Under the pieces are notes generated by a model. The model had not been told where the DNA came from and searched no databases. It was given only the letters and a program-made list of their open reading frames with translations. DNA of 64,000 nt from an uncultured Alphaproteobacteria bacterium (GTDB lineage: Bacteria > Pseudomonadota > Alphaproteobacteria > UBA2966), in NCBI GenBank assembly GCA_958295725.1, contig OY282368.1, positions 1,448,001 to 1,512,000 of the forward strand, given 5' to 3'. Within the stretch, counting starts at the first letter, position 1, and each line of letters starts with the position of its first letter. Positions 28,224 to 38,691 of the stretch are shown one piece after another. The position numbers and the translations under genes are program-made.

Positions 28224-28313
28224 CTCCTCCCCCCTCGTTCGAGAGGAAGGAGGACACGCGAGACGGACCGTCCCGAAACGATCTCCTCCCCTATCAGGGA
28301 GAGGTCGGGAGGG
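28224..28313. repeat. two REP-like CTCC/GGAG hairpins in the pcm-coiled-coil gap
   Basis: The 228-base gap 28135-28362 has no gene. It holds two inverted repeats: CTCCTCC...GGAAGGAGG (28224-28253) and CTCCTCCCC...GGGAGAGG...GGGAGG (28283-28313). Both resemble the hairpin core of the 116-bp array at 40.4-41.6 kb. Confidence 0.5.
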
Positions 28314-28362
28314 AGTATGGGGGTACGCGGCGGCGGCCCATGTTCCAGCGAGCCTCCTCGAC

Positions 28363-29001
28363 TCAGGCCCCCTCGGCGATTCCCTCGACGAGAGGCACGA
28401 ACCGGACGGGGAGGAGCCGGTCGCAGGAATACCCCTCCTCGCTCCGGCGGACGCGGACCACGTCCTGGTTCGCGCCGCTCCGGCCGACGGGGACGATCAT
28501 GACACCGCCGACCGCCAGTTGTTCCTTCAGCGCCCGCGGCGCCTCGGGCGCGGCGGCGGTCACGAGGATGCGCTCGAACGGCGACTGTTCGGGCCACCCC
28601 AGATAGCCGTCGCCGACCCTGGTGACGATGTTGCCGATGCCGAGTTTCCGGAACCGCCCCTCCGCCTGGCGCAACAGCGAACGGTAGCGCTCGACGGTGT
28701 AGACTCGCCGGCAGAGCCCCGAGAGGACCGCCGCCTGGTATCCCGACCCCGTCCCGATCTCAAGCACGCGCATCCGTGGACCGAGCGCGAGAGCCTGCGT
28801 CATGAACGCGACGACGTAAGGTTGGCTGATGGTCTGGCCATGCTCGATCGGAAGCGCCGTGTTCTCGTAGGCCTGATCGCCGAAATTGGAGAGCACGAAT
28901 TCCTCGCGGGGAACGCGTTCCAGGGCCGACAGCACGCCGGTGTCGATGATCCCTGCCCGCCGCAGTTCCATTATCAGGCGGATTCTTCGCGGGTCGTCCA
29001 T
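28363..29001 (-). CDS. pcm: protein-L-isoaspartate O-methyltransferase
   Basis: Repairs isoaspartyl damage in proteins using SAM. The 212-residue protein has VPREEFVLSNFGDQAYENTA, the family-diagnostic GQTISQPYVVAFMTQAL and SAM motif I VLEIGTGSGYQAAVLS, and ILVTAAAPEAPRALKEQLAVGG in two motifs. Start at 29001 overlaps the end of surE by 28 bases. The surE-pcm pair is conserved across proteobacteria. Confidence 0.94.
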   Translation of the reverse strand: MDDPRRIRLIMELRRAGIIDTGVLSALERVPREEFVLSNFGDQAYENTALPIEHGQTISQPYVVAFMTQALALGPRMRVLEIGTGSGYQAAVLSGLCRRVYTVERYRSLLRQAEGRFRKLGIGNIVTRVGDGYLGWPEQSPFERILVTAAAPEAPRALKEQLAVGGVMIVPVGRSGANQDVVRVRRSEEGYSCDRLLPVRFVPLVEGIAEGA

Positions 29002-29792
29002 GGCTTCAACGCTTTTTCGAGGGCCTGGCGCGTGCGCCGGTGGGTGAGATCGATTTGCAGGGGCGTCACCGAGATGCCGCCGCGCGCGACGACCGCCAGA
29101 TCGGACCGGGGATGGGGTTCTCCCTTGTGCCGACGGAACCCGATCCAGTAATACGGCACGTTCCGGGCGTCGATGCGCTCGTCGATGAAGATGTTCGCGG
29201 CGTCGCGCTGTCCCTGCCGCGTCACCGCGAGCTCCGTCACGCCCGCCGACACGACGTCGGGAAAGTTCACGTTGATGAACACGCCCGCGGGCCACCCTTC
29301 CCGCAGCAACCGGCACAGCAGTTCGGGCGCGTGATGCTCGGCCGTGCTCCACTTGACGGGATGCGGGCTCGTGTATCCCTGGCTCAACGCGACGGACGGG
29401 ATACCGAGGAGGGTCCCCTCCATGGCTGCTGCCACGGTCCCGGAATAGGTCACGTCCTCCCCCAGGTTGGCGCCCCGGTTGACCCCCGAGATCAGCAGAT
29501 CGGGCGGCTTCCGGTCCTTGAGTAACCGGTCGAGAGCCATGATGACGCAATCCGTCGGGGTGCCGCGCACGGCGTACCGCCGGCACGACAGCCCACGCAC
29601 GCGCAACGGCTCGTGAAGCGTGAGCGAGTGGGACGCGCCGCTCTGCTCGAATTCGGGCGCGACGACCCAGACGTCGGGCGAGAGCGTCCGGGCGATCCGT
29701 TCCGCCGCCTTGAGGCCGGGCGCGTCGATCCCGTCGTCGTTCGACACGAGGATGCGGAGCGTCCGGCGCCGGTCCCGCTCAGCCTCCGGCAC
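28974..29792 (-). CDS. surE: 5'/3'-nucleotidase SurE
   Basis: Metal-dependent nucleoside monophosphatase linked to survival under stress. The 272-residue product has the metal-site motif [41 protein letters not shown], and [25 protein letters not shown] in two motifs. A GTG at 29792 is the only reasonable start, because later ones would remove the first strand. It overlaps serS by 14 bases. Confidence 0.94.
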   Translation of the reverse strand: MPEAERDRRRTLRILVSNDDGIDAPGLKAAERIARTLSPDVWVVAPEFEQSGASHSLTLHEPLRVRGLSCRRYAVRGTPTDCVIMALDRLLKDRKPPDLLISGVNRGANLGEDVTYSGTVAAAMEGTLLGIPSVALSQGYTSPHPVKWSTAEHHAPELLCRLLREGWPAGVFINVNFPDVVSAGVTELAVTRQGQRDAANIFIDERIDARNVPYYWIGFRRHKGEPHPRSDLAVVARGGISVTPLQIDLTHRRTRQALEKALKPWTTREESA

Positions 29793-31059
29793 GGATGACC
29801 TCGAGACTCCCCATGTAGGGGCGCAGGACCTCGGGAACGACGACGGCGCCGTCCGCCCGCTGATAGTTCTCGACCACCGCGATCAGGGCGCGTCCGACGG
29901 CGAGACCCGACCCGTTGAGCGTATGCGCGAAGCGCGTTCCCCTGGGCTGGCCCCCGGGGCGGAACCGCGCGTCCATGCGCCGCGCCTGGAAGTCCCCGCA
30001 ATTGGAGCAGCTCGAGATCTCCCGGTAGGCGTCCTGGCCGGGCAACCAGACCTCGATATCGTAGGTCTTGCGCGCCGAGAACCCCAGGTCTCCGCAACCG
30101 AGCGCGACGACGCGATAGGCGAGCCCCAGCCGTTTCAATATCGCTTCCGCGCACCCGGTCATGTACTCGAGCTCTTCGTCCGAGCGGTCGGGATGGGCGA
30201 TGGCGACCAGCTCGACCTTGGTGAACTCGTGCTGACGGATCATGCCGCGCGTGTCCTTGCCCGCCGCGCCGGCCTCGGAGCGATAGCACGGCGTGCAGGC
30301 GACGCGGCGAATGGGCAGATCGTCCTCGGCGAGGATGCGCCCGCCCGCGAGATTGGTCAGCGGAACCTCGGCGGTCGGGATCAGCCAGTACCCGTCCTCG
30401 GTGCGGAACAGATCGCCGGCGAACTTGGGCAGCTGGCCCGTGCCGTAGGCCGCGGCATCGCGCACCAGGCTCGGGGGTTTGGTCTCGCGGTAGCCGAACT
30501 CCTCCGTCTGGACGTCGAGCATGAAGTTGGCGAGGGCCCGTTCGAGACGCGCCAGACCGCCCTCGAGGACGACGAAGCGCGCGCCCGAGATACGCGCCGC
30601 GGCCTCGAAATCCATCATGCCGAGCGCCGCGCCCAAGTCGACGTGGTCCTGTGCGTCGAAATCGAACCGGGGCGGTTCGCCGACCCGCCGCACCTCCACG
30701 TTCGCCGTCTCGTCGAAACCGTCGGGCGCGTCGTCCGCCGGCAGGTTGGGCAACGGCGACAGCAGCTCTTCGATCCCGGCGTCGAGGCGGCGCTCTTCCG
30801 CCTCGCTGTCGCGGATCAGGTCCTTGAGCCCGCCGACCTCCGCCACCAGTGCGCTCGCCTCCTCGCCCCGTCTCCTGGCCGCGCCGATCTGCTCGGACAG
30901 CCCGTTGCGCCGGTTCTTGGCCTCCTGGACCTTCGTCCGCGTCGCGCGTCGGCGCGCGTCGGCCTCGAGCACCTTCTTCGCGATGGGGTCGAGGCCACGC
31001 CGCGCGAGTCCAGCGTCGAACGCTTCCGCGTTTTCGCGAATCCACCTGATGTCGTGCAT
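29779..31059 (-). CDS. serS: seryl-tRNA synthetase
   Basis: Class II synthetase of 426 residues charging tRNA-Ser. The N-terminal coiled-coil arm spans about residues 28-100, followed by the catalytic core with motif 2 [28 protein letters not shown], and motif 3 [20 protein letters not shown]. Start [10 protein letters not shown] matches the family. A 104-base gap separates it from tatC. Confidence 0.96.
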   Translation of the reverse strand: MHDIRWIRENAEAFDAGLARRGLDPIAKKVLEADARRRATRTKVQEAKNRRNGLSEQIGAARRRGEEASALVAEVGGLKDLIRDSEAEERRLDAGIEELLSPLPNLPADDAPDGFDETANVEVRRVGEPPRFDFDAQDHVDLGAALGMMDFEAAARISGARFVVLEGGLARLERALANFMLDVQTEEFGYRETKPPSLVRDAAAYGTGQLPKFAGDLFRTEDGYWLIPTAEVPLTNLAGGRILAEDDLPIRRVACTPCYRSEAGAAGKDTRGMIRQHEFTKVELVAIAHPDRSDEELEYMTGCAEAILKRLGLAYRVVALGCGDLGFSARKTYDIEVWLPGQDAYREISSCSNCGDFQARRMDARFRPGGQPRGTRFAHTLNGSGLAVGRALIAVVENYQRADGAVVVPEVLRPYMGSLEVIRAGG

Positions 31060-31163
31060 GGAACGAGCGTGTCGGCCTGCCACCGGTTCGGCGCGCTCCT
31101 TATACGTCCGCCGTCGGCGCGGCGTCCAGAGCCTGTCCTGGTTCGGGCCGAGGCGGAACCGCT

Positions 31164-31967
31164 TCAGACGGCCTCCCTGGCGGCCTCCTCCTCGCGCTTC
31201 TTCTCGACCATGCGCGCGCACAGGATCGAGACCTCGTAGAGCACGATGATGGGCACGGCGAGGCCGATCTGGCTGAGCGGGTCCGGCGGCGTGAGGATGG
31301 CGGCGGTGACGAAGGCGAGGACGACCGCGTAGCGCCGCTTGGCCTTGAGGCCGTCCGACGTGGCGAGGCCGACGCGCGCGAGCAGCGTGATCAACACCGG
31401 CAGCTCGAAGCTGATCCCGAAGGCGAAGACGAGCCGCATCACGAGGCTCAGGTATTCGCCGACCTTGGGCAGGAGCTCGATGGGAAGCGCTCCCTCCGCG
31501 CCGAATTGCTGGAAGCTGGCGAAGAACTGCCATGCCACGGGCATGATGATGTAGTAGACCATCGCGGCGCCCATGAGGAAGAGGACGGGAGTCGCCACCA
31601 GAAACGGCAGGAAGGCCATCTTCTCGTTCCTGTAGAGGCCCGGCGCGACGAACATCCAGACCTGACCGGCCACCAGCGGAAACGAGAAGAACAGGGCGGC
31701 GAAGAAGGCCACCTTGATGTTGGTGAAGAACTTTTCGTGCAGGGCCGTATAGATGAGGCGGCGCTCCTCCTCCCCCTCCCACAGGGCGGCCAGCGGCTCG
31801 ACAAGGAAATCGAAGATCGGGTTCGCGAAGTAGAAGCAGACCAGAAACGCGGCCAGCAGCGCGATCAGGGAGTGGAAGAGACGCCGGCGCAGCTCGATCA
31901 GATGATCGATCAGCGGCATCCGCCCCCCCTCCTCGCTCCGCTCCTCCTCGGCGTCCGCCTTGGCCAT
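31164..31967 (-). CDS. tatC: Sec-independent translocase protein TatC
   Basis: Six-helix inner-membrane receptor for twin-arginine signal peptides. The 267-residue protein has [20 protein letters not shown], the conserved [19 protein letters not shown] and [18 protein letters not shown] segments. ATG 31967 shares one base with the tatB stop; a GTG at 31970 is a less likely alternative. A charged tail of about 20 residues follows the last helix. Part of a complete tatABC operon. Confidence 0.96.
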   Translation of the reverse strand: MAKADAEEERSEEGGRMPLIDHLIELRRRLFHSLIALLAAFLVCFYFANPIFDFLVEPLAALWEGEEERRLIYTALHEKFFTNIKVAFFAALFFSFPLVAGQVWMFVAPGLYRNEKMAFLPFLVATPVLFLMGAAMVYYIIMPVAWQFFASFQQFGAEGALPIELLPKVGEYLSLVMRLVFAFGISFELPVLITLLARVGLATSDGLKAKRRYAVVLAFVTAAILTPPDPLSQIGLAVPIIVLYEVSILCARMVEKKREEEAAREAV

Positions 31968-32419
31968 CACGTCCCCGACCGCCCTTCGGCCACGCCCTCA
32001 ACCGGCGGTTCGGTGTCTCGCGTCGCGCTCGCGTCCGCGGCGTCGGCGACCGCCCCGCCTTCCGGCGGCTTCTCCCGCCGGTCGTCCGCCAGGATCGAAT
32101 TCCCGGCGTCGCCGGAGGCCGGGGGAGACGGCTCGTCGAGGTCGAAGGCGCCGTCCATGTCGCCGGAGGGGTCGACCGCGGCCTCGAACTCCTCCGCGAT
32201 GTCGACCTTGCTCGCCCGCTCGACCTCCTCCTTGATGTCCTCGAGGTCGGCTTCGCGCACCATGTCGTCGAGGGTCCCCCGGAACTCGTCGGCCAGACCG
32301 CGCGCCTTGCGGATCAGGCCGGTCACCATGCGCACCACGCGCGGGAGTTCCCTGGGTCCGACGACGACGATCGTGACCACGGCGATCAGAAAGAGCTCCG
32401 GCCAGCCGATATCCAACAT
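31967..32419 (-). CDS. tatB: Sec-independent translocase protein TatB
   Basis: Membrane-anchored partner of TatC. The 150-residue protein starts with [20 protein letters not shown] and the hinge [10 protein letters not shown], then an amphipathic helix ([19 protein letters not shown]) and a long acidic, probably disordered tail. The Glu in WPEL distinguishes TatB from TatA. Confidence 0.94.
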   Translation of the reverse strand: MLDIGWPELFLIAVVTIVVVGPRELPRVVRMVTGLIRKARGLADEFRGTLDDMVREADLEDIKEEVERASKVDIAEEFEAAVDPSGDMDGAFDLDEPSPPASGDAGNSILADDRREKPPEGGAVADAADASATRDTEPPVEGVAEGRSGT

Positions 32420-32449
32420 CGCAGCGCACGGGGGCCGCGCCTCGCGGGT

Positions 32450-32686
32450 CTAGCCGCTGGCGGCCTTGTCCCGTTCGACCTCCGACCGGGCCGTTGCGGA
32501 AGCGTCCGCGTCGATGACCTTGGCGTCGTCGCCGTCGGCGACGGCTTCCTCCTTCATGCCCTTCTTGAAGCTCTTGATCCCCTTGGCGATATCTCCCATG
32601 AGCGCCGGGATCTTGCCCCTGCCTCCGAAGAGGATGAGCACGACCGCGAGGACGATCAGCCAGTGCCAGATACTGAATGTTCCCAT
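32450..32686 (-). CDS. tatA: Sec-independent translocase protein TatA
   Basis: Pore-forming subunit of the Tat pathway, 78 residues. It has a single membrane helix ([16 protein letters not shown]), the hinge and amphipathic helix [20 protein letters not shown], and an acidic tail. First gene of tatABC, placed between scpB and tatB. Confidence 0.95.
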   Translation of the reverse strand: MGTFSIWHWLIVLAVVLILFGGRGKIPALMGDIAKGIKSFKKGMKEEAVADGDDAKVIDADASATARSEVERDKAASG

Positions 32687-32718
32687 TGTCTCGTCCGCCT
32701 TGCCGGTGGTGGAGTGCT

Positions 32719-32746
32719 CTTATACTAGCCGGACGACGTTGGAAAC
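32719..32746 (-). promoter_or_regulatory. possible promoter for tatABC
   Basis: On the minus strand, GTTTCC (32741-32746) and TATAAG (32719-32724) are 16 bases apart, about 33 bases upstream of the tatA start. Weak pattern match. Confidence 0.3.
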
Positions 32747-32787
32747 ACGAATGTTCGCGGGGGAGCCAAGGTCGACCGGCAGGCGCC

Positions 32788-33429
32788 CTACTCGACCGGT
32801 CGCGGGAATTCCGATATCTCGGCTCCGCCCGGCGGCCCGTCGCCGTCCTCGCTCTCGCGCGCCGCCCGGGCGCGCGCCTCCTCGATCATCGCCGACGGAG
32901 GACGCGGCTGAAGCAGGCCCGACGCCCCGAGCTCGTCCAGTCCCGGCAACTCGTCGATGGCGTCGAAGCCGAAATGCGCCAGGAACTCGTCCGTGGTCCC
33001 GTAGGTCACCGGCCTGCCGGGGGTACGCCGACGTCCCTTGGGCCTGATCCAGCCGATCTCCAGCAGCAGATCCAGCGTGCCGCGGCTCGCCCCCACGCCC
33101 CGAACCTCCTCGATCTCGGCGCGCGTCACCGGCTGGTGATAGGCGATGATGGCCAGCGTCTCGACGGCGGCGCGGCTGAGGCGCCGGGTCTCCCGGGTCT
33201 CCTCCCGGAGCAGGAACTTGAGATCGGGCGCGGTGCGCAGGGCCCACTTGCCGGCCACCCGCACGAGATGGACGCCCCGCCCGCTGTACGCCTCCCGCAG
33301 CGCGTCGAGCGCGGCGGGAACATCGACGTCCTCGGGCAGGCGCGCGGCGAGGCTCGATTCGTCCAGGGGCTCGGCCGCCGCGAACAGGAGGGCTTCCACC
33401 ATGCGGAGATGCCGCGGGTCGACGCTCAT
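32788..33429 (-). CDS. scpB: segregation and condensation protein B
   Basis: Winged-helix subunit of the SMC-ScpAB chromosome condensation complex. The 213-residue protein has MVEALLFAAAEPLDESSLAA, ETLAIIAYHQPVTRAEIEEVRGV and the second wing GRPVTYGTTDEFLAHFGF. The start overlaps the scpA stop (ATGA), so the pair is translationally coupled. A C-terminal extension of about 40 residues is low-complexity. Confidence 0.94.
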   Translation of the reverse strand: MSVDPRHLRMVEALLFAAAEPLDESSLAARLPEDVDVPAALDALREAYSGRGVHLVRVAGKWALRTAPDLKFLLREETRETRRLSRAAVETLAIIAYHQPVTRAEIEEVRGVGASRGTLDLLLEIGWIRPKGRRRTPGRPVTYGTTDEFLAHFGFDAIDELPGLDELGASGLLQPRPPSAMIEEARARAARESEDGDGPPGGAEISEFPRPVE

Positions 33430-34274
33430 CCCGCCCCCGGTCCTCGAGCCTCGTCCGTCGCCGCCGCGCGCGACTCCCGTCGCTTGCGCCGCATGTAGAT
33501 CGGACCGAAGGTCCGGGCCTGACGCAACTCCACCCGCCCCTCCTTGGCCATCTCGAGACCGGCGCCGAGCATGGCGGAAACGGCGGAACGGTAGAACACG
33601 GCGCCCTTGACCTCGGGCGGCAGAAACGTCTCCAGGCGCTCCCACCCCGGAAGATCGCCGAGAACCCGGCGCAGGCGCTCGTGCGCCCGTTCCATCGAAT
33701 AGAGTTCGCGCGCCGCGATGCCGAGCGGCTCGCTCACGCGCCGCGCCCGATGATCCGCGTAGGCGCGGAGCAATTCGAACACCGAAGCCTCGTAGACCGT
33801 GTCCCGGACGACCCGGACTCCCTCCGGCTGTCCGCGCGGGAAGACATCGCGGCCCAGCCGGTCGCGGCCCATGAGCCGCGCGGCGGCCTCGCGCATGGCC
33901 TCGAGGCGCCGCAGCTGGAACGACAGATGGGCGGCGAGCTCGGGCCCGGTGGAGACGTCCTCGTCCTCGACATCGGGAAGCAACAGGCGCGATTTGAGAT
34001 AGGCCAGCCACGCCGCCATCACCAGGTAATCGGCGGCGACCTCGATGCCGGGACGCCGCGCCCGGGCGATGAACGCGAGGTACTGCTCGGCGAGTTGCAG
34101 GATCGATATCCGGGCGAGATCGACCTTCTGGGACCGCGCGAGGACCAGCAGAAGATCCAGCGGCCCTTCGTAGCCGTCGAGATCGACGACCAGCGCCGCG
34201 TCGCCGGGCTCCTCCCGAACCGGGTCCGGGTCGGACCAAACATCGTCTCCGCGGTCGGCGTTCAAGGTATCCAT
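33426..34274 (-). CDS. scpA: segregation and condensation protein A
   Basis: Kleisin subunit bridging SMC heads. The 282-residue protein has the N-terminal motif LDGYEGPLDLLLVLARSQKVDL, AADYLVMAAWLAYLKSRLLLP, and a C-terminal winged helix around GAVFYRSAVSAMLGAGLEMAKEG, in two motifs. It overlaps the upstream M50 protease gene by 13 bases. Confidence 0.94.
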   Translation of the reverse strand: MDTLNADRGDDVWSDPDPVREEPGDAALVVDLDGYEGPLDLLLVLARSQKVDLARISILQLAEQYLAFIARARRPGIEVAADYLVMAAWLAYLKSRLLLPDVEDEDVSTGPELAAHLSFQLRRLEAMREAAARLMGRDRLGRDVFPRGQPEGVRVVRDTVYEASVFELLRAYADHRARRVSEPLGIAARELYSMERAHERLRRVLGDLPGWERLETFLPPEVKGAVFYRSAVSAMLGAGLEMAKEGRVELRQARTFGPIYMRRKRRESRAAATDEARGPGAG

Positions 34275-34957
34275 GCGCGCCCCGTCAACTCGACGATCAG
34301 ACTATACAGCAACTCGACGGGCGGCCAAATCACGGCGTCGAACAGGCTGACCCGCATACCGAGCTGGCCGCTCAACGGAGGCAGGACGAGGAGCAGCAGG
34401 AGCAGGACCGGCATACCGTAGCGCTCCAGTCTGGCGAGCGGCAGGGCCAGGACGCGCGGCAGCAGGCCGACCGCGACCCGGCCGCCGTCGAGCGGCGGCA
34501 GGGGCAGCATGTTGAAGACGGCGAGAACGAGATTGAGGAGCAGCGACCGGAGCAGGGTCTCCTCCAGCCACGCGCCCACCTCGCGCGGAAACGGCTCGAT
34601 GACGTGGAGCGACAGGGCCGATACGAACGCCAGCGCGAGATTCGCCGCCGGTCCCGCCACGGCGACCAGGATCATGTCCCGCCGCGGGTGGTCGAACCGG
34701 CTGAAATCGACGGGCACGGGCCTGGCGTAGCCGAACATGATCCGCCCGCCGGACAGGAGCAGCAGGAGCGCCGGCAGCACGACCGTGCCGAAGGGGTCGA
34801 CGTGACGGAACGGATTGAACGACACGCGACCCATGCGCCAGGCCGTGTCGTCCCCGAGTTTCCAGGCGACGTAGCCGTGGGCGGCCTCGTGGAAAGTGAC
34901 GGCGATCAGGACGGGGACGACCCAGACCGACGCCTCGTAGGCGAAATTCGCGATCAC
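34262..34957 (-). CDS. site-2 protease family (M50) membrane peptidase
   Basis: Intramembrane metalloprotease-like protein of 231 residues. Zinc motif HEAAH occurs at about residues 23-27, and the third ligand is Asp in FNMLPLPPLDGGRV. Five to six hydrophobic segments are visible. It belongs to the short rhomboid-like M50 group without PDZ domain; its substrate is unknown. Start overlaps the nagZ stop (ATGA), and its 3' end overlaps scpA. Confidence 0.9.
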   Translation of the reverse strand: MIANFAYEASVWVVPVLIAVTFHEAAHGYVAWKLGDDTAWRMGRVSFNPFRHVDPFGTVVLPALLLLLSGGRIMFGYARPVPVDFSRFDHPRRDMILVAVAGPAANLALAFVSALSLHVIEPFPREVGAWLEETLLRSLLLNLVLAVFNMLPLPPLDGGRVAVGLLPRVLALPLARLERYGMPVLLLLLLVLPPLSGQLGMRVSLFDAVIWPPVELLYSLIVELTGRAWIP

Positions 34958-36006
34958 GGCCGCCAGCCCCTCCCGGCCCCGGCCCGGTTCAGGGCCTCGT
35001 CGATGCGCGCGACGGCGGCCGCCATGTCGAAGGGTCCGGGCTCGCGCAGTCGCCCCAGGGCCGCGTCGAGCCGCCGCCGTCCGGCCGCGTCGAGCGGACC
35101 GGCCCCCTCGGCCACCGCCGCCATCTCGTCGGCGTCCCCGTTACAGTGCAGAGCGACGTCGCAGCCGGCCATCCGGGCGGCCCGGGCGCGGTCTCCCGCG
35201 CCGCCTCCCCCCGGAACGCCCGTCAGCGCCTTCATGGAGAGATCGTCGGTCATCAGCAGGCCGTCGAAGCCGATGTCGTCGCGGACGAGCCCGACCGCGC
35301 CGGGAGAGGTCGTGGCCGGGCGGTCCTCGTCGACGGCGGTGAACACGACGTGCGCGGTCATGGCGAGCGGCGCGTCCGAAAGCGCCCGGAAGGGCGCGAA
35401 ATCGCGGCGGTCGAGCTCCTCCCGGCCCGCGGCGACGACGGGAAGCGCCTCGTGGCTGTCGACCCCGGCGCGGCCGTGTCCCGGGACATGCTTGACGACC
35501 GGCAGCACGCCGCCCGCCGCGAGCCCGTCGCATGTCGCCCGGCCGAGCGCCGCGACGAGGCCCGGGTCGGCGGCGAAGGCCCGGTCCCCGATCACGTCGT
35601 CGGCGCCGGGCGCCGGCACGTCCAGGACGGGGATGCAGTCGACGTTGATCCCCAGCGGCCGCAGGTCGGCGGCGATGAGGCGCGCGTTGAGGCGGACGAG
35701 CTCGGCGGCGAGGTCGCCATCTTCGGCCGCGAGGCGGCCGAACTCGGCCGCGGCCGGCGGCGCGCGCCAGTGAGGCGGACCCAGCCGGCACACGCGCCCC
35801 CCCTCCTGGTCGATCAAAACCAGACAATCGTCCGTTCCCACGGCGTCGCGCCACGAGTCGGTCAGACGGCGCACCTGCTCGGGCGAGCGGCAGTTGCGCG
35901 AGAACAGGATCAAGCCGACCGGCCGCGTCTCGCGAAACAGGATCCGCTCGGCCTCGGCGAGTTCCTCGCCGGCGCACCCGAGTATGGCGGCGAGACGCTC
36001 GGTCAC
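34954..36006 (-). CDS. nagZ: beta-N-acetylhexosaminidase NagZ
   Basis: Cytoplasmic GH3 enzyme that removes GlcNAc from anhydro-muropeptides in cell-wall recycling. The 350-residue protein has LVLIDQEGGRVCRLG, VKHVPGHGRAGVDSHEALPV (catalytic His) and the nucleophile Asp in GLLMTDDLSMKAL. The GTG start at 36006 overlaps the SPOR gene stop (GTGA). Lies in the conserved argS-SPOR-nagZ-scpAB block. Confidence 0.95.
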   Translation of the reverse strand: MTERLAAILGCAGEELAEAERILFRETRPVGLILFSRNCRSPEQVRRLTDSWRDAVGTDDCLVLIDQEGGRVCRLGPPHWRAPPAAAEFGRLAAEDGDLAAELVRLNARLIAADLRPLGINVDCIPVLDVPAPGADDVIGDRAFAADPGLVAALGRATCDGLAAGGVLPVVKHVPGHGRAGVDSHEALPVVAAGREELDRRDFAPFRALSDAPLAMTAHVVFTAVDEDRPATTSPGAVGLVRDDIGFDGLLMTDDLSMKALTGVPGGGGAGDRARAARMAGCDVALHCNGDADEMAAVAEGAGPLDAAGRRRLDAALGRLREPGPFDMAAAVARIDEALNRAGAGRGWRP

Positions 36007-36929
36007 CTGGCGGCGGGACGAACGACCAGACAGCCGAGCTTTCGTTGCTTGAGCCTGGCGCACGCGGCCTGGGCGGCCTTGACGCTCTCGAACGGACCCG
36101 CCTGTAGCCGGTGGAAGATCCCCCGGTCGCCGAGGTCGGCGCGCGCCACGAGGGGATCGAGATCTCCGAGGAGCAGTTCCTCCCTCGCGCTCAGCCGTTT
36201 CCAGGCGCGTTCCGCTTCCGCGGCGCTTCTGTAGGAACCGAGCTGAATGCGAAGGCGCGACCGGTTCGCGGGGCCGGAAGCCACGGCCTGGGACGCCACG
36301 GCCTGTCGCGGCGGCGGCGCGACGGATGCTTGCGGCGCGGGTTTCCTTTTCGTTTCCTCGGGCGGGACCGGCGGCGGCGGGACCGGCGGCGGCGGGACCG
36401 GCGCGGCCGTCGTCCCGACCGTCGTCCCGGCCGCGTCCCCTTCGGCGACGGATCCACCGGCGATAGAGCCGCCGGCGACGGATCCGCCGGTGACGGACGA
36501 CGCGATCAGTATCTCCCTGTCCACGGGCCGTTCGGGTTCCGGCCGCAGGCGGGCCTCGTCCTCCACGGCCGCCTCGTCGCCCGCCATGCGTTCGTAGATC
36601 CGCTTGTCCTGGTGCGGAACCTCGAGCCCGCCCGGATCGTCGGGCCGAATCTTGACCGGACCGTCGTCCGCCCTGACCAGCGGGAACCCCGTTTCCATAC
36701 CCTTGCGCACGCCCTGCTCGTAGGCGAACCAGAGCGCGCCGGCGAAGGCGGAAAGCGTGACCCAGGCGATCAGGGCAGGGATTCCCCAACGGCGGCCGAC
36801 GGTATTCCCGGACGCGAGAGGCGCCTGCTCCGGCGGCGGCCCGGTCGGGTCCAGACGCGGACGGGCGTCGGCGCCGGACGGCGGCCCGAGGCGCGGATTC
36901 GGCGGATGCGGGGTGGAATCGGAGGCCAT
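36003..36929 (-). CDS. SPOR-domain protein
   Basis: Predicted inner-membrane protein of 308 residues that binds denuded peptidoglycan at division sites. One membrane helix (IPALIAWVTLSAFAGALWFA) lies at about residues 50-69, followed by a long Pro/Gly/Ala-rich linker and a C-terminal SPOR domain (LRIQLGSYRSAAEAERAWKR and FHRLQAGPFESVKAAQAACA). The linker has short repeats (GGSVAGGSIAGGSVAEG). Next to argS and nagZ in many alphaproteobacteria. Confidence 0.9.
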   Translation of the reverse strand: MASDSTPHPPNPRLGPPSGADARPRLDPTGPPPEQAPLASGNTVGRRWGIPALIAWVTLSAFAGALWFAYEQGVRKGMETGFPLVRADDGPVKIRPDDPGGLEVPHQDKRIYERMAGDEAAVEDEARLRPEPERPVDREILIASSVTGGSVAGGSIAGGSVAEGDAAGTTVGTTAAPVPPPPVPPPPVPPEETKRKPAPQASVAPPPRQAVASQAVASGPANRSRLRIQLGSYRSAAEAERAWKRLSAREELLLGDLDPLVARADLGDRGIFHRLQAGPFESVKAAQAACARLKQRKLGCLVVRPAAR

Positions 36930-38690
36930 CTAGCGCATCTCCTCCACGGGTTCCACGCCCATCACCTCGAGCCCGCTGGCGATTACCGTCGCCACGCCCT
37001 TCACCAGCGCCGCCCGCGCGAGGGTGAGTTCCCGGTCTTCATCGACGATGAAGCGCAGGTCCGGCTCCTCCTTGCCCCGGTTCCAGAAGCGATGGAACGC
37101 CGACGCGAGATCGTGAACGAAGAACGCGACGCGATGAGGTTCATGGGCCTCCGCCGCAGTCTCGACCAGGCGGGGCCAGCCGCCGAGCGCCTTGATCAAA
37201 GCAAGCTCGTCGCCGTGGGTCAAGCGATCGAGATTGGCGCGCCGCAAGGCCCCGCCGTCGACCTCGCCCCCCAGGCTCCCGGCCGCGTTGCGCAGGACCG
37301 AGCAGGCCCGGGCGTGGGCGTATTGCACGTAGAACACCGGGTTGTCGCGGGACTGTTCGGTCACGGCCTCGAAGTCGAAATCGAGCGGCGCGTCGTTCCT
37401 GCGCGTCAGCATGATGAAGCGCGCCACGTCCTTTCCCACCTCGTCGACGACGTCGCCGACGGTCACGAAACTTCCGGCCCGCTTCGACATGTGGACCGGC
37501 TCACCGCCGCGGCTGAGCTTCACCAGCTGATACAGCTTGACGTCCAGTTCGGCCCCGTTTCCCGACAGGGCCGCCACGGCCGCCTTCATGCGCTTCACGT
37601 GGCCCGCGTGGTCCGCCCCCCAGACGTCGATCATGGCGTCGAAACCACGCGCCATCTTGTCGCGGTGATAGGCGACGTCGCCCGCGAAGTAGGTCCAGCC
37701 GCCGTCCGATTTCCTGAGAGGCCGGTCGACGTCGTCGCCGAACGCCGTGGACCTGAACAGCGTCTGCTCGCGCGGCTCCCAGTCCTCCGGCCGCTTTCCC
37801 CTCGGCGCGTCGAGGACCCCTTCGTAGATCAGGCCGCGATCGGCCAGCAGGCGCTCCGCCTCGTCCGCCCCGCCCGCTTCCACGAGCTTCCGTTCCGACG
37901 AGAACACGTCGATTTCCGCGCCGACGGCGTCGAGGTCGGCCCGGATCAGCTCCATCATCGCGTCCGTGGCGGTCTCGCGGACGACCGGCAGCCAGCTGTC
38001 CTCGTCCTCGTTCAGCCAGCGGTCTCCGTGCTCGGCCGCCAGCCGTTCGCCCACGGGAACCAGGTAGTCGCCCGGATAGAGCCCCTCGGGTATCTCCCCG
38101 ACGTCCTCACCGAGCGCCTCCCGGTAGCGGAGGTACGCCGACCGGGCCAGGACGTCGACCTGGGTTCCGGCGTCGTTGACGTAGTACTCGCGGGTCACGT
38201 CGAACCCCGTCTTCCGCAGGAGGCGGGCGAGCGCGTCCCCGAACACCGCGCCGCGCGCGTTGCCGACGTGCAACGGCCCCGTCGGGTTCGCCGACACGTA
38301 CTCCACGTTGACCGCCCGGCCCTGTCCGAGATCGGAATCGCCGTAAGCCGTCCCCGATTCCAGCACGTCGCGGAGGCGGCCGCGCAGGAAGGCGGCGCTC
38401 AACCGCATGTTGATGAACCCGGGGCCGGCGACGTCGACCTCGGCGATGGGAGCCGGAACGTGGAGCCTCTTCAGAAAAAGGGCGATCTCCTCCGCGATCT
38501 CGCGGGGCTTCCTGCCCACCTTCCCCGCCAGCACGAGGGCGGCGTTGGTGGCCACGTCGCCATGGGACGGATCCCGCGGCGGCTCCACGTTTATCGACTC
38601 GAGATCGAGTCCGTCCGGCACGGCGCCGGACGAGACCAGCTCCTCGACCGAGTCGAGAATTATCTCCCTCAACTGTTTGAAATAATTCAT
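36930..38690 (-). CDS. argS: arginyl-tRNA synthetase
   Basis: Class I synthetase of 586 residues. The HIGH motif is HVGN (141-144) in [16 protein letters not shown]; the KMSKS-like motif is HMSKRAG. The N-terminal Add1 domain and C-terminal DALR anticodon domain ([18 protein letters not shown]) are present. Its stop abuts the SPOR start, and its own start follows the dgt stop by one base. Confidence 0.96.
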   Translation of the reverse strand: MNYFKQLREIILDSVEELVSSGAVPDGLDLESINVEPPRDPSHGDVATNAALVLAGKVGRKPREIAEEIALFLKRLHVPAPIAEVDVAGPGFINMRLSAAFLRGRLRDVLESGTAYGDSDLGQGRAVNVEYVSANPTGPLHVGNARGAVFGDALARLLRKTGFDVTREYYVNDAGTQVDVLARSAYLRYREALGEDVGEIPEGLYPGDYLVPVGERLAAEHGDRWLNEDEDSWLPVVRETATDAMMELIRADLDAVGAEIDVFSSERKLVEAGGADEAERLLADRGLIYEGVLDAPRGKRPEDWEPREQTLFRSTAFGDDVDRPLRKSDGGWTYFAGDVAYHRDKMARGFDAMIDVWGADHAGHVKRMKAAVAALSGNGAELDVKLYQLVKLSRGGEPVHMSKRAGSFVTVGDVVDEVGKDVARFIMLTRRNDAPLDFDFEAVTEQSRDNPVFYVQYAHARACSVLRNAAGSLGGEVDGGALRRANLDRLTHGDELALIKALGGWPRLVETAAEAHEPHRVAFFVHDLASAFHRFWNRGKEEPDLRFIVDEDRELTLARAALVKGVATVIASGLEVMGVEPVEEMR

Positions 38691-38691
38691 T

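Noticed and set aside
29779-32001. A 740-codon serS with a long N-terminal extension
   Set aside because: The upstream part of this frame overlaps tatC antiphase and has no SerS similarity; the ATG at 31059 matches the family start.
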